This document shows, one piece after another, positions 1 to 7,491 of a DNA stretch of 13,795 bases (position 1 is its first letter; every line of letters begins with the position of its first letter). Origin of the DNA: Patescibacteria group bacterium (lineage in GTDB: Bacteria; Patescibacteriota; Minisyncoccia; UBA6257; 02-FULL-45-10c); contig JAMCXE010000017.1 of the NCBI GenBank assembly GCA_023474975.1, positions 991 to 14,785 of the forward strand. Direction: 5' to 3'. The notes beneath the pieces are model-generated. The model searched no databases, had not been told where the DNA came from, and saw only the letters and a program-made list of their open reading frames with translations. The position numbers and the translations under genes were made by a program.

Positions 1-74
1 ACGGTAGGCTTAGAAGCAATGCCGTAGCCGCAGGAGCACTTGTGCGGAAACTTCTTTTCCATGTGGTCTGTCAT
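1..74 (-). CDS. 5' end of a small unrecognised gene, cut by the window edge
   Basis: Minus-strand reading from the ATG at 74-72 gives 24 codons before the window ends: MTDHMEKKFPHKCSCGYGIA and onward, still open. The start is well supported by a GGGAGGG Shine-Dalgarno four to five bases upstream and by a consensus promoter at 129-157. An H-x-C-x-C cluster (HKCSC, residues 11-15) could begin a metal-binding site, but too little is visible to assign a family. The codons are richer in G+C than those of the neighbours, as in the gene at 9659, and the two leaders look alike. Confidence 0.7.
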   Translation of the reverse strand, partial: MTDHMEKKFPHKCSCGYGIASKPT

Positions 75-75
75 A

Positions 76-113
76 ATCCCTCCCTAGGATCGAGTTTTTA
101 AAGTCCTAAACCG
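76..113 (-). promoter_or_regulatory. Leader with GGTTTA / AAAACT elements and strong Shine-Dalgarno
   Basis: Reading the minus strand, the leader contains CGGTTTAGG, then CTTTAAAAACT, then GGGAGGG just before the ATG. The leader of the 9659 gene has GGTTTA, CCTTGAAAACT and AGGAGG in the same order with similar spacing. The CTTTnAAAACT portion resembles the boxA antitermination element of Gram-positive rRNA operons. That resemblance is suggestive only. Confidence 0.4.
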
Positions 114-128
114 TTCTTTAATTGTTTT

Positions 129-157
129 ATTATAAACCATATTTAGTTTTATGTCAA
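129..157 (-). promoter_or_regulatory. Consensus sigma-70 promoter for the truncated gene at position 74
   Basis: On the minus strand TTGACA (157-152) and TATAAT (134-129) are separated by exactly 17 bp, a perfect match to the housekeeping sigma-70 consensus at both boxes. Transcription would start near position 121, giving a leader of roughly 47 nt before the ATG at 74. No other promoter in the window is this perfect, so the downstream gene is probably strongly expressed. Confidence 0.85.
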
Positions 158-223
158 ATTAAATAACGGGGGCCCCGATCTATCGATTTACTCAAAAACA
201 TTTTTAAAAATATATTTTGGAAA

Positions 224-622
224 TTATGGTAGCAGAAAGTTGAGCAGCTTTTTCCAGAATCCTTCTTTTTCTTTTTTGAATCCTAGTGTGTAATATCGTG
301 GAGCGTTCTCGGAAATAAATTTATCAGTGATATTTTTTATCCTTTGAGCTTCTCTTTCCACTAATTCGCCGTCGTATTCTCCGCTATGAGCGGTTGTTCC
401 TTCGTAGCTCGGTTTTTTCATATCCATGTGCAAACTCACTTCTATTCCATTTTCGGGAATATCATTTATATAAATATGGAACCTGGGATAAAATCTACTG
501 GCCTCAAGAGATCTGGCATAGCTAACTTCATTATTTTTATGGGGATTAAAAATTTCTTTATACCCACATACGCGCATTAGATTCTTATGAGAGGTATTTA
601 TTTTTTTTATTTGGAATTTCAT
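224..622 (-). CDS. Conserved hypothetical protein, 132 aa, CPR type
   Basis: A soluble protein of 132 residues with no signal peptide or membrane segment. It starts MKFQIKKIN and contains MRVCGYKEIFNPHKNNEVSY (about residues 16-35) and RFYPRFHIYIND (about 43-54). The style resembles small conserved hypotheticals I associate with Parcubacteria, but I know no function. The C-terminus is basic and aromatic (EKEGFWKKLLNFLLP), possibly an amphipathic helix. No Shine-Dalgarno precedes the ATG. A TATAAT lies only 2 nt upstream (630-625), too close to serve as a normal -10 box for this ATG, so either the start is further in (Met16) or that box is chance. It is divergent from the DUF456 gene at 706. 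Confidence 0.75.
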   Translation of the reverse strand: MKFQIKKINTSHKNLMRVCGYKEIFNPHKNNEVSYARSLEASRFYPRFHIYINDIPENGIEVSLHMDMKKPSYEGTTAHSGEYDGELVEREAQRIKNITDKFISENAPRYYTLGFKKEKEGFWKKLLNFLLP

Positions 623-691
623 ATATTATAGCTATCTTGTTCTTAATATTTTTACGATCCAACTTTTTTATTATACACCCTTAAATCGATG

Positions 692-697
692 TATAAT
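692..697 (+). promoter_or_regulatory. -10 box of a probable leaderless promoter
   Basis: TATAAT followed by TAAAATAT and then the ATG at 706. The start codon lies 9 nt after the last base of the -10 box, about where transcription should begin, and there is no Shine-Dalgarno. The ten bases TATAATTAAA recur in front of the starts at 8167 and 11696. No convincing -35 box is visible. Confidence 0.5.
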
Positions 698-705
698 TAA
701 AATAT

Positions 706-1200
706 ATGATCTTGGAAATAATTTTGATAGCGCTGGCGTTCATATTTATGTCTTGTGGAATTTATTCTATTTTATTTCCGCCTCTTCCGGGTATTTGGAT
801 AGCTTGGCTTGGAATGTTTATTTTTGGCTTGGCGACTAATTTCACCGTTCTTTCCGGAAAGACTGTGGCGATATTCTTCGTTCTAACGTTATTAGTGAGC
901 ATTCTTGAATTTTTTATACCCTTATTTGGGGCTAAAAAATATAAAGCTTCGGAGGGGGGACTGCTTGGTTCATTTTTGGGATCGCTCATCGGTCTTATTG
1001 TTTTTGGCCCCTTTGGGGTGGTCCTGGGAATGTTCGCCGGTCTGGCTGTGGGAGAGGCTCTGCGAGGAAAAGAGATCGAAGAGATAAGAGCTTCTTTAAA
1101 AGGCGCTTTTTGGGGATTTTTGATAAGTGTTTTTATTAAACTCGGGCTTGCCGCAGCTATGCTAGCCTATCTATTGGCCGCTGTGCTTAAATTGATTTAA
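706..1200 (+). CDS. DUF456 family integral membrane protein, 164 aa
   Basis: A very hydrophobic protein with about four membrane segments: roughly residues 3-22, 28-72 (probably two), 84-115 and 134-162. It carries the features of DUF456 (PF04306): an N-terminal P-P-L-P-G-x-W motif (PPLPGIW, 25-31), the GAKKYKAS motif (75-82) after the second hydrophobic block, and a glycine-rich repeat with GPFG (101-104) and GEALRG (116-121). The function of the family is unknown. The ATG at 706 is favoured by the -10 box just upstream. The next gene starts 17 nt after the stop, so the two are probably co-transcribed. Confidence 0.85.
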   Translation: MILEIILIALAFIFMSCGIYSILFPPLPGIWIAWLGMFIFGLATNFTVLSGKTVAIFFVLTLLVSILEFFIPLFGAKKYKASEGGLLGSFLGSLIGLIVFGPFGVVLGMFAGLAVGEALRGKEIEEIRASLKGAFWGFLISVFIKLGLAAAMLAYLLAAVLKLI

Positions 1201-1217
1201 ATAATTTATTGCATATT

Positions 1218-2261
1218 ATGTTTTTATTTACCGCTGTATCTCAGAATCTTTATTTAGCTTTTGAATTGATATGTTTTTTTTCTTTTGCTGTTATTATTTT
1301 TAGAGAAATCTATCAAAAAAATACAGCGCGCGTTTTGGAGATAGTCAGCTGTGCGGCTTTCGGCATGATCCTCGAAATAGGCAATACTTATTTGTCGCAC
1401 GCCTACTATTACAGCCAGGATTTTCTTATAAGTTTTTTCAATGTTCCTCTTGCGATTGGTTTTGCTTGGGCAGTGATCATCTATTGCGCCATGCTTTTGA
1501 GCGATCAATACAATATTCCTTGGGGATTAAGACCGTTTATGGACGCTTTTACCGCAGTCATATTGGACCTTGCTATGGACCCGGTTGCTATTAGATTGGG
1601 TTTTTGGCACTGGTCTATACCGCTTGATCAGGAATGGTATGGTGTCCCATTTGAAAATCTGGTGGGCTGGATATTCGTTGTCCTCTCGTTTTCTTTCATT
1701 ATTAGATATTTGCGAACTTTAAATTTTAAAAGAGCGGTTTCTAAATTATTATTTGTCATCAGCCCGCTTCTTTCTTACGGGGGATTGATTCTTGGACTGA
1801 CGATATTCAGTTTCATCGCTGTTTTGCCGTATGGAATAAATAATTGGGCGACGTTCCTGAGTTTTAATTATCATCCCGATCTTAGCATTCTTTATAATTC
1901 GCAGGTGCAACTTTGGAAGTTGATCGTGTTACTTATAATTTTTGTAGAACTGGTAAATTTGGTTGCTTGGTCGTTATTTAGATACCGTCAAAATTATACC
2001 AGACGTTTTGATCTGCTCTCGTTTTCGATATTGTCTGGATTTTATATTTTCTTCTTCGTTGCTTTGTTTGTTTCCGGGATTGCATCACAAATGCCCGTTT
2101 TGGTTTTTTTGAGTCTTTCTATTTTTCTTGTTCATTTGCTTATTCACTTATTGCCTTATATATTGAATCCATCTGTAATTTATGTTTTTAAAAAAGTTAG
2201 CAGATCTATTTTGGCGGAAGAGGAAGTTTTAGAAAAAATAATAAATAATTCGGTAAAGTAA
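1218..2261 (+). CDS. Carotenoid-biosynthesis-like membrane protein (DUF422/CruF-like family)
   Basis: A polytopic membrane protein of 347 residues. It resembles the carotenoid biosynthesis protein family (PF04240), whose members include CruF-type carotenoid hydratases. Shared features are FGMILEIG (48-55), an Asp-rich helix with D-x-x-x-DP (DLAMDP, about 117-122), FWHW (129-132) and YGVPFENLVGW (141-151). At least seven hydrophobic segments follow one another, and the C-terminal third is less conserved. The upstream TTG at 1209 is possible, but the ATG at 1218 is preferred. There is no Shine-Dalgarno and the gene lies 17 nt behind the DUF456 gene, consistent with coupling. No other carotenoid gene is visible nearby, so the actual substrate is unknown; the call is at family level. 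Confidence 0.75.
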   Translation: MFLFTAVSQNLYLAFELICFFSFAVIIFREIYQKNTARVLEIVSCAAFGMILEIGNTYLSHAYYYSQDFLISFFNVPLAIGFAWAVIIYCAMLLSDQYNIPWGLRPFMDAFTAVILDLAMDPVAIRLGFWHWSIPLDQEWYGVPFENLVGWIFVVLSFSFIIRYLRTLNFKRAVSKLLFVISPLLSYGGLILGLTIFSFIAVLPYGINNWATFLSFNYHPDLSILYNSQVQLWKLIVLLIIFVELVNLVAWSLFRYRQNYTRRFDLLSFSILSGFYIFFFVALFVSGIASQMPVLVFLSLSIFLVHLLIHLLPYILNPSVIYVFKKVSRSILAEEEVLEKIINNSVK

Positions 2262-2302
2262 CACTCCTTTGTTTCAATTTGTTCTATAGTAAGGAAATTC
2301 AT

Positions 2303-3268
2303 ATGACTATAAAGAAAAGCAATAAAAAAATAGTGGTTATTGGGGGCGGAACCGGAGTGTTTACGGTACTGACTGGATTGAAGCCCTACTTTGATAATTT
2401 AACGGCTATTGTGACTATGGCTGATGATGGTGGCTCTACCGGAATATTGAGAGAGGAATTCGGCATTTTGCCTCCGGGCGATATTCGGAGAGCGCTTATA
2501 GCCCTGTCTGCCACTAATGACAAAATGTTAGCTCAGCTTTTTTCTTATCGTTTTGAACGGGGCTTGGGTTTGGCGGGACATAGTTTTGGAAATCTATTGA
2601 TAACGGTTCTGGAAAGAATAACTAAAAATTTTGAAGAGGCTGTGAATGAAGCCGGAAAAATATTATCTATAAAAGGCCGGGTTATTCCCGTTACCCTGGG
2701 AAACGCCAGGCTTGTCGCTGAGCTTGAAAATGGGCAGAAAATAATGGGAGAAACCAACATAGATATTCCGAAGCATGACGGCAATTTGCGTATTAAAAAT
2801 ATATTTCTGAGGCCAGCCGTACAAGTAAATCCTAATGCTAAAAAAGCTATTATGGAGGCGGATATCGTAATAATCGGACCGGGTGATCTATATACAAGCT
2901 TAATACCAAATCTTTTAGTGGGCGGAATGAAAGAGGCGCTTAAAAAGACTGAGGCTAAAAAGATCTATCTGGTCAATGTAATGACCAAATTTGGAGAAAC
3001 CAACAACTTCAAAGCGTCGGATTTTGTAAGAATTATTTCCGATTATTTGGGTAAAAATGTTTTGGATTATGCAGTGATCAATAATAAAAAACCGCCGCTT
3101 AAAAATTTGTCTTTATATGTAAAGGAAGGATCTGATTTTGTAGAGCCCGACTTAGAGGGCGGAAGGAACAAAAAAATGACGATCATTAAATCGGATCTTT
3201 TGCGGTCGGGTAAGCTTATTCGTCATGATCCGAAAAAATTAGGAAAGCTTATTAAGATGATAATTTAA
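2303..3268 (+). CDS. yvcK: YvcK/CofD-like protein (UDP-sugar-binding, cell-envelope regulator)
   Basis: A protein of 321 residues, near the length of B. subtilis YvcK. It opens with a Rossmann-type KKIVVIGGGTG (GGGTG at 14-18), then MADDGGSTG (39-47) and PPGDIRR (57-63), followed by the GHSFGNLLI segment and GPGDLYTSLIPNLLV. These identify the CofD-like/YvcK branch. YvcK proteins bind UDP-N-acetylglucosamine and influence peptidoglycan and carbon metabolism; they lack the F420-synthesis role of true CofD. A TTG start at 2279 is possible, but the ATG at 2303 has an AGGA Shine-Dalgarno seven bases upstream and places the strand-turn-GGGTG motif near the N-terminus. It is the last gene of the run starting at 706 and ends in a terminator. 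Confidence 0.92.
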   Translation: MTIKKSNKKIVVIGGGTGVFTVLTGLKPYFDNLTAIVTMADDGGSTGILREEFGILPPGDIRRALIALSATNDKMLAQLFSYRFERGLGLAGHSFGNLLITVLERITKNFEEAVNEAGKILSIKGRVIPVTLGNARLVAELENGQKIMGETNIDIPKHDGNLRIKNIFLRPAVQVNPNAKKAIMEADIVIIGPGDLYTSLIPNLLVGGMKEALKKTEAKKIYLVNVMTKFGETNNFKASDFVRIISDYLGKNVLDYAVINNKKPPLKNLSLYVKEGSDFVEPDLEGGRNKKMTIIKSDLLRSGKLIRHDPKKLGKLIKMII

Positions 3269-3278
3269 TTGACGGCGT

Positions 3279-3323
3279 AAAAAAAATACCCGCATCGCCA
3301 ATTGGAGGTGCGGGTATTTTTTT
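3279..3323. terminator. Bidirectional Rho-independent terminator between yvcK and recA
   Basis: The inverted repeat AAATACCCGCA ... TGCGGGTATTT has an A-run on its left flank and a T-run on its right, so it can act on both strands. It lies between the convergent ends of yvcK and recA, and its right flank overlaps the recA stop codon. Confidence 0.9.
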
Positions 3324-4386
3324 ATTTTGTCGCGCCCTCGGTTTTTTTCTTTATTTCACCGAGAAGTTTTTTGTCTGTCTTTAGCGTCTCAACGGTTTTA
3401 TCAAAGCCGACGCCAAGCTTTACTCCGTCCAGTGTGTAGGTCATTCCGGATTTTACAACCGCCCCATGCTTAATGGCGGCGTTTAGCACATCTGCTTCAT
3501 AAGAAATGCCTTCGCCGAACATAATGTCGAATTCCGCTTCTCGAAATGGGGGGGCGACCTTGTTTTTTACAACTTTAGCTCTTACGCGATTGCCTACGAT
3601 ATTTTCACCCTTTTTAACCTGAGCTATCTTTCTAATATCTATTCTTACGGAAGAATAAAATTTTAAAGCGCGCCCGCCCGGAGTGGTTTCCGGATTGCCG
3701 AACATAATTCCGATCTTTTCGCGGAGCTGGTTGATGAAAATTATCATCGTCTTGGATTTGGCGGCGATAGCTGTAAGTTTTCTAAGGGCTTGAGACATCA
3801 TTCTGGCCTGAAGGCCCATAAATTGAGCACCCATTTCTCCTTCAATTTCTTTTTGCGGGGTCAGGGCGGCAACGGAATCAACGACGATCACATCGATTAT
3901 GTTCGAGCGAACCAAACTTTCCAAAATATTCAAAGCTTCTTCGCCGCTATCGGGCTGGGAGATCAAGAGATCTTTTACTTTTACGCCGAGCTTGGCGGCA
4001 TATTCGGGGTCCATAGCATGTTCTGCATCTATGAAAGCGACTTTGCCGTTTTTCTTCTGAGCTTGAGCGATAACATTAAGCGCCAGAGTGGTTTTGCCGC
4101 TGCTTTCCGGACCAAATATTTCTATGATCCTTCCTTTCGGAAGTCCGCCGACACCAAGAGCCAGATCCAATGAAAATGAACCGGTTGGAACAACATCAAC
4201 ATTTGTTTTTTTGACATCGCCGAGTTTCATTATAGAACCTTCACCAAATTTACTCTGAAGCGATTCTAAGAGATTTTCGATGTCTTGCTCAGAGCCTGAG
4301 CGGGATTCGTTTCCGGCGGCGCCCGTTTTTAGTGAGGCGGCTTTTTCGCTGACTTCATTTTTTTTCTCTTCTTTATTTTTTGTCAT
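3322..4386 (-). CDS. recA: Recombinase RecA
   Basis: A protein of 354 residues that catalyses ATP-dependent homologous pairing and strand exchange and stimulates LexA-type autocleavage. Walker A is GPESSGKT (92-99). The catalytic glutamate lies in FIDAEHAMDPEYA (E122), Walker B is IDVIVVD (164-170), and the DNA-binding loop L2 runs from NQLREKIG to TTPGG (219-238). The core is complete. The first 32 residues are a charged, Ser/Gly/Lys-rich extension before the usual RecA N-terminal helix, and the C-terminus is basic (KKKTEGATK) rather than the acidic tail of E. coli RecA. No SOS-box-like operator was recognised. The gene is separated from the upstream rodZ-like gene by a terminator and has a candidate promoter of its own at 4417-4444. 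Confidence 0.98.
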   Translation of the reverse strand: MTKNKEEKKNEVSEKAASLKTGAAGNESRSGSEQDIENLLESLQSKFGEGSIMKLGDVKKTNVDVVPTGSFSLDLALGVGGLPKGRIIEIFGPESSGKTTLALNVIAQAQKKNGKVAFIDAEHAMDPEYAAKLGVKVKDLLISQPDSGEEALNILESLVRSNIIDVIVVDSVAALTPQKEIEGEMGAQFMGLQARMMSQALRKLTAIAAKSKTMIIFINQLREKIGIMFGNPETTPGGRALKFYSSVRIDIRKIAQVKKGENIVGNRVRAKVVKNKVAPPFREAEFDIMFGEGISYEADVLNAAIKHGAVVKSGMTYTLDGVKLGVGFDKTVETLKTDKKLLGEIKKKTEGATK

Positions 4387-4416
4387 ATTTTATTATCTCG
4401 GTTTAATTATTTTTTT

Positions 4417-4444
4417 ACTATAATATATTAACATTTTTAAACAA
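4417..4444 (-). promoter_or_regulatory. Candidate sigma-70 promoter for recA
   Basis: On the minus strand TTGTTT (4444-4439) and TATAGT (4422-4417) are separated by 16 bp. The -35 box overlaps the T-run of the preceding rodZ-like terminator, so recA would restart transcription immediately after termination. The region is very A+T-rich, so a chance match is possible. Confidence 0.4.
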
Positions 4445-4470
4445 AAAAATCCCCGATATTTATATCGGGG
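4441..4470 (-). terminator. Rho-independent terminator after the rodZ-like gene
   Basis: The stem CCCCGATAT / ATATCGGGG (4451-4459 with 4462-4470, tight loop) is followed on the minus strand by ATTTTTTTG. It lies 22 nt beyond the stop codon of the 4493-5146 gene and separates that transcript from recA. Confidence 0.88.
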
Positions 4471-4492
4471 AGAAAGATGAGTATTCGTTATT

Positions 4493-5146
4493 TTATTGAG
4501 TGGGAATTGTAGAGGTTGATTCAAAAAGCACCTGGCGTATCTCTGAATTTTCTCTCCCCATCAGTTTTTTAACTTTAAATTCTATCGTGTTGAGGCCGGG
4601 CTGAAGCTCGTAGGTCGATCTGAAATCCCCATTATTATTTATGATCATTTCTTTGTCATTTATTGTTAGCTTATCGCTGGGATCTATATTTCCGGATAGT
4701 TCTATAGATGATTGCGAGCTGGTTGAAATGGTTTGAGCGGGAGAATCTATCCTTAGAAGTGGCTTGCCGAAAAAATTATTGAAATTTACGCCCAATAGAA
4801 TGAGAGCAAGTAGAATTACCAATCCCCAGGTAAGTGCTTTTTTGTTTATTTTTTGTATGGCGAATCTATTGGCCGGAAGCTTATCGAATGCACCGGAAGT
4901 TTTATGATAAAGTTCTGTTCTATATTGTTTCCAGATCTCTTCAAAATCAAGTCCTAATATTTCGCATATTTTTTTAAGGTATCCGCGGACATATGGAAAA
5001 GCGGGTAGATTTTTAACATCTGTGTTTTGAACTGCAACGATATACTTTTCCGGAATATTGCTCAGGACGGCCAATTTTTCATAGCTGATATTTTTTTGCT
5101 TCATTGCCTCCTCAAATATCGCTTGTAAATTTTTTTCTGTTTCCAT
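4493..5146 (-). CDS. RodZ-like membrane-anchored helix-turn-helix protein
   Basis: A protein of 217 residues with three parts. Residues 1-75 are a Cro/RodZ-type HTH (HTH_25-like), including SYEKLAVLSNIPEKYIVAVQ (21-40) and PAFPYVRGYLKKICEILGLD, the usual RodZ hallmark. Residues 104-121 form one membrane helix preceded by basic residues. Residues 130-217 form an extracytoplasmic beta-rich domain whose pattern (INDKEM..., NNGDF, LQPGLNTIEF) resembles Ig-like/glucodextranase-B-type domains. RodZ links MreB or envelope machinery to the membrane. Here the topology is inside-HTH and outside-Ig. It follows ftsK after 36 nt, so the two probably share a transcript. Whether it acts in cell shape or as another membrane HTH regulator is not decided by sequence. 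Confidence 0.8.
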   Translation of the reverse strand: METEKNLQAIFEEAMKQKNISYEKLAVLSNIPEKYIVAVQNTDVKNLPAFPYVRGYLKKICEILGLDFEEIWKQYRTELYHKTSGAFDKLPANRFAIQKINKKALTWGLVILLALILLGVNFNNFFGKPLLRIDSPAQTISTSSQSSIELSGNIDPSDKLTINDKEMIINNNGDFRSTYELQPGLNTIEFKVKKLMGRENSEIRQVLFESTSTIPTQ

Positions 5147-5182
5147 AATTATTTTTTTGATTATCTTAGTAAGTTATATGTT

Positions 5183-7345
5183 TTATTGGGCATTGTCCAT
5201 AGGTGCGGCATTGTCTAAATAAACTTCTCTAGGCTTGGCTCCGTCACCGGGACCGACTATTCCTTTTTCTTCCATGATATCTATTAAGCGCGCCGCTCTG
5301 GCATATCCGACCGATAATCTTCTTTGGAGTAGGGACGCTGAAGCTTTTTTAGCCTCCTGCACCACTTTTATCGCTTCTTCTAAAAGCTCGTCATCGTCGC
5401 CGTCTTCTTTCGTAAATTTATCAAAATCTATTTCATTGATATCCTTTCTTTCTCCTTCTTCTAATTTGAATTCATGCGGAGTACCAAGATTTTCATCGGG
5501 AATACCACTTTCGTTGTTCTCTCTTATGAAGTTTGTTACGGCGTGCAGTTCTTCTTCGCCGAGGTAGGCGCCTTGAATTCTTTTTGGTTTGGATAGTTCC
5601 GAAGAAAGGAAGAGCATGTCGCCCCCGCCTAAAAGTTTCTCCGCTCCGGCCATATCGAGAATTGTTCTAGAGTCTACCTGGCTGGCAACTTTAAGGGCGA
5701 TGCGGGCGGGAATATTCGCTTTGATAAGTCCGGTAATGACTTCCACTGATGGCCTTTGTGTTGAAAGTACGAGATGTATTCCTGTGGCGCGGGCCATTTG
5801 CGCTAAACGAACGATAGAACTTTCGATGTCTCTTCCATAAGCAGCCATTAGATCGGCTAATTCATCGACTGCTATTACGATATAGGGAAGTGATTCGGAC
5901 GGATGACTTTTGTTATAGCTTTTGATGTCTCTGGCTCCAGCGGATTGGAGCTGTTCATAGCGGCGTTCCATTTCGCTGATAGCCCAGCGGAAGACGCCGA
6001 GAGCCTTTTTGCCTTCAGTTATAACGGGTGAGATCAGATGGGGGATGTCGTTATAGATGGTAAGCTCCACTCTTTTTGGATCGATCAAAATAAGCTTCAA
6101 TGTTTCCGGAGAATTTTTATATAAAAGTGAAACGAGGATAGAGTGTATCGCTACTGATTTTCCCGAGCCGGTACTTCCGGCAACGAGGAGGTGCGGCATT
6201 TTAGAAAGATCGGCCATTATCGGTTCTCCTGTTACGTCGCGGCCAAGAATGAATCCGAGGGGTCCGGAGTTAATAAATTCGGGAAATGTCATCAAACTGC
6301 CAAGTCTTACAACCGCGGCCGATTTGTTTGGCACTTCTATTCCAACCAAAGATTTTCCAGGAATCGGGGCTTCTATTCTTATGGGATGAGCGGCAAGGGC
6401 CAAGGAAAGATCCTGATTCAGAGCTGTTATTCTGGTCAGTTTTATTCCTTCGGCTGGTTTCAACGTATAGCGAGTAACTTTCGGACCAATGCTCACTTCG
6501 CCCATTTCCACCGGAATCCCAAAGCTTTCCAGAGTTCTTTTTATTATATTTGCGTTTGCGCGCAAATCTCCTGAGGTGGGTTTTTCTATAGCTGATTTCA
6601 AAAGATTTAGTGGCGGAGGTGTATAATTTTTTATCTTCCCAAGCGAGGCTTTTTTGGGCATAAAGAATGCTTTGTCGGAAGCGATCTTCGGCTCTTCGTC
6701 GGATACATCTTTCTTATTTGGCTTGTTGGCGGAAATCTCTTCTTTTACCGCTTTTTCTGATTGGTCTTTTGCGTTGATCACCTCGATTTCCTCTATCTCC
6801 TTACTTTTCTCTTCTTCCTCCTCTTCTTTTTTGATCTTCCATTTTAGAGGGACGTTAAGAGTTAAAAGAAGGGAAGCGATAATTATTGTAGACATAATTA
6901 TTATTGCCGCCGTATAGCCGAAAGGGATTTGTATTGCTCCGGCCCATTGTCCGATAAGTCCCCCTCTTCCTTTATCCAAAACATCGATAAGTCCTAATCC
7001 GGAAAAAATGAAAAATATTGCCCCAAAAAATCTAATGGAAAGATCGTGATATTTTTCGTCTTTTCCTGTTAAAAAATCAACCGCCATTATCAGCATTATT
7101 GCTGGAAAGAGGTAGTACCCGAGTCCAAAAAGAAAACTTAGTTTTTCAAATATAAATTCTCCTGCGGGGCCGGCTTTTTGGAAACTGGCTAATATTAATA
7201 TGATAGTTATGCCTATAAAAAATACTGCGATTATACTTTTCTCTGTTTCCGGATCTATCTGCGCTCTAAAATATGAAATTTTCTTGGAAACTCCGCCATT
7301 GTCTTTATTTTTTTTCTGATCCCGATTTTTTTTATTTTTTGCCAT
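5183..7345 (-). CDS. ftsK: DNA translocase FtsK/SpoIIIE
   Basis: A protein of 720 residues that pumps DNA at the division septum. The N-terminal domain has about four membrane helices (roughly 36-55, 68-90, 105-124 and 143-164). A charged linker (171-225) with a seven-Glu stretch follows. The motor has the alpha-beta core, Walker A GSTGSGKS (390-397), Walker B YIVIAVDELAD (488-498), and the LSTQRPSVEVITGLIKANIP segment (527-546). The C-terminal gamma winged helix (about 652-712) contains LLQRRLSVGYARAARLIDIM, the usual DNA-reading helix for KOPS/SRS-like sequences. Length and architecture match compact SpoIIIE-type proteins. The ATG at 7345 has no Shine-Dalgarno. It is followed by the rodZ-like gene. 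Confidence 0.97.
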   Translation of the reverse strand: MAKNKKNRDQKKNKDNGGVSKKISYFRAQIDPETEKSIIAVFFIGITIILILASFQKAGPAGEFIFEKLSFLFGLGYYLFPAIMLIMAVDFLTGKDEKYHDLSIRFFGAIFFIFSGLGLIDVLDKGRGGLIGQWAGAIQIPFGYTAAIIIMSTIIIASLLLTLNVPLKWKIKKEEEEEEKSKEIEEIEVINAKDQSEKAVKEEISANKPNKKDVSDEEPKIASDKAFFMPKKASLGKIKNYTPPPLNLLKSAIEKPTSGDLRANANIIKRTLESFGIPVEMGEVSIGPKVTRYTLKPAEGIKLTRITALNQDLSLALAAHPIRIEAPIPGKSLVGIEVPNKSAAVVRLGSLMTFPEFINSGPLGFILGRDVTGEPIMADLSKMPHLLVAGSTGSGKSVAIHSILVSLLYKNSPETLKLILIDPKRVELTIYNDIPHLISPVITEGKKALGVFRWAISEMERRYEQLQSAGARDIKSYNKSHPSESLPYIVIAVDELADLMAAYGRDIESSIVRLAQMARATGIHLVLSTQRPSVEVITGLIKANIPARIALKVASQVDSRTILDMAGAEKLLGGGDMLFLSSELSKPKRIQGAYLGEEELHAVTNFIRENNESGIPDENLGTPHEFKLEEGERKDINEIDFDKFTKEDGDDDELLEEAIKVVQEAKKASASLLQRRLSVGYARAARLIDIMEEKGIVGPGDGAKPREVYLDNAAPMDNAQ

Positions 7346-7443
7346 ACTGTGTGCGGTGATTTTAATAAGCTTTTTAAATTACCCTTATTTTAACAAAAAA
7401 AATGATATTTTGGTATATAAAAACCCATTGTTCGATCTTGAAT

Positions 7444-7472
7444 AAAAAAAGCCCCTCGATTTTTCGAGGGGC
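7444..7472 (-). terminator. Rho-independent terminator after the 203-aa hypothetical gene
   Basis: The stem GCCCCTCGA / TCGAGGGGC (7451-7459 with 7464-7472) is followed on the minus strand by seven T (the A-run at 7444-7450). It ends the transcript of the gene at 7492-8103. Confidence 0.9.
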
Positions 7473-7475
7473 TTG

Positions 7476-7491
7476 TCCGCCAGCTGGCGGA
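7476..7491. repeat. Perfect 16-bp palindrome TCCGCCAGCTGGCGGA
   Basis: A fully self-complementary 16-mer sits between the stop codon of the 203-aa gene (adjacent at 7492) and its terminator. It is G+C-rich in A+T-rich surroundings. It could extend the terminator structure or be a copy of a short dispersed palindrome; only one copy is present in this window. Confidence 0.7.

Noticed and set aside
386..580. Plus-strand ORF opposite the 132-aa hypothetical gene
   Set aside because: It lies wholly antisense to the 224-622 gene, has no ribosome site and its translation shows no protein-like pattern.
625..630. TATAAT upstream of the 132-aa gene as its promoter
   Set aside because: Only 2 nt separate it from the ATG, so transcription would start inside the coding region; retained only as a note.
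3790..4173. 127-codon plus-strand ORF within recA
   Set aside because: It is fully antisense to the recA core, which is strongly supported by its motifs.
6057..6917. Several plus-strand ORFs opposite ftsK
   Set aside because: They are shadows of the ftsK coding frame, Ser/Phe-rich as expected for antisense reading of a charged protein.
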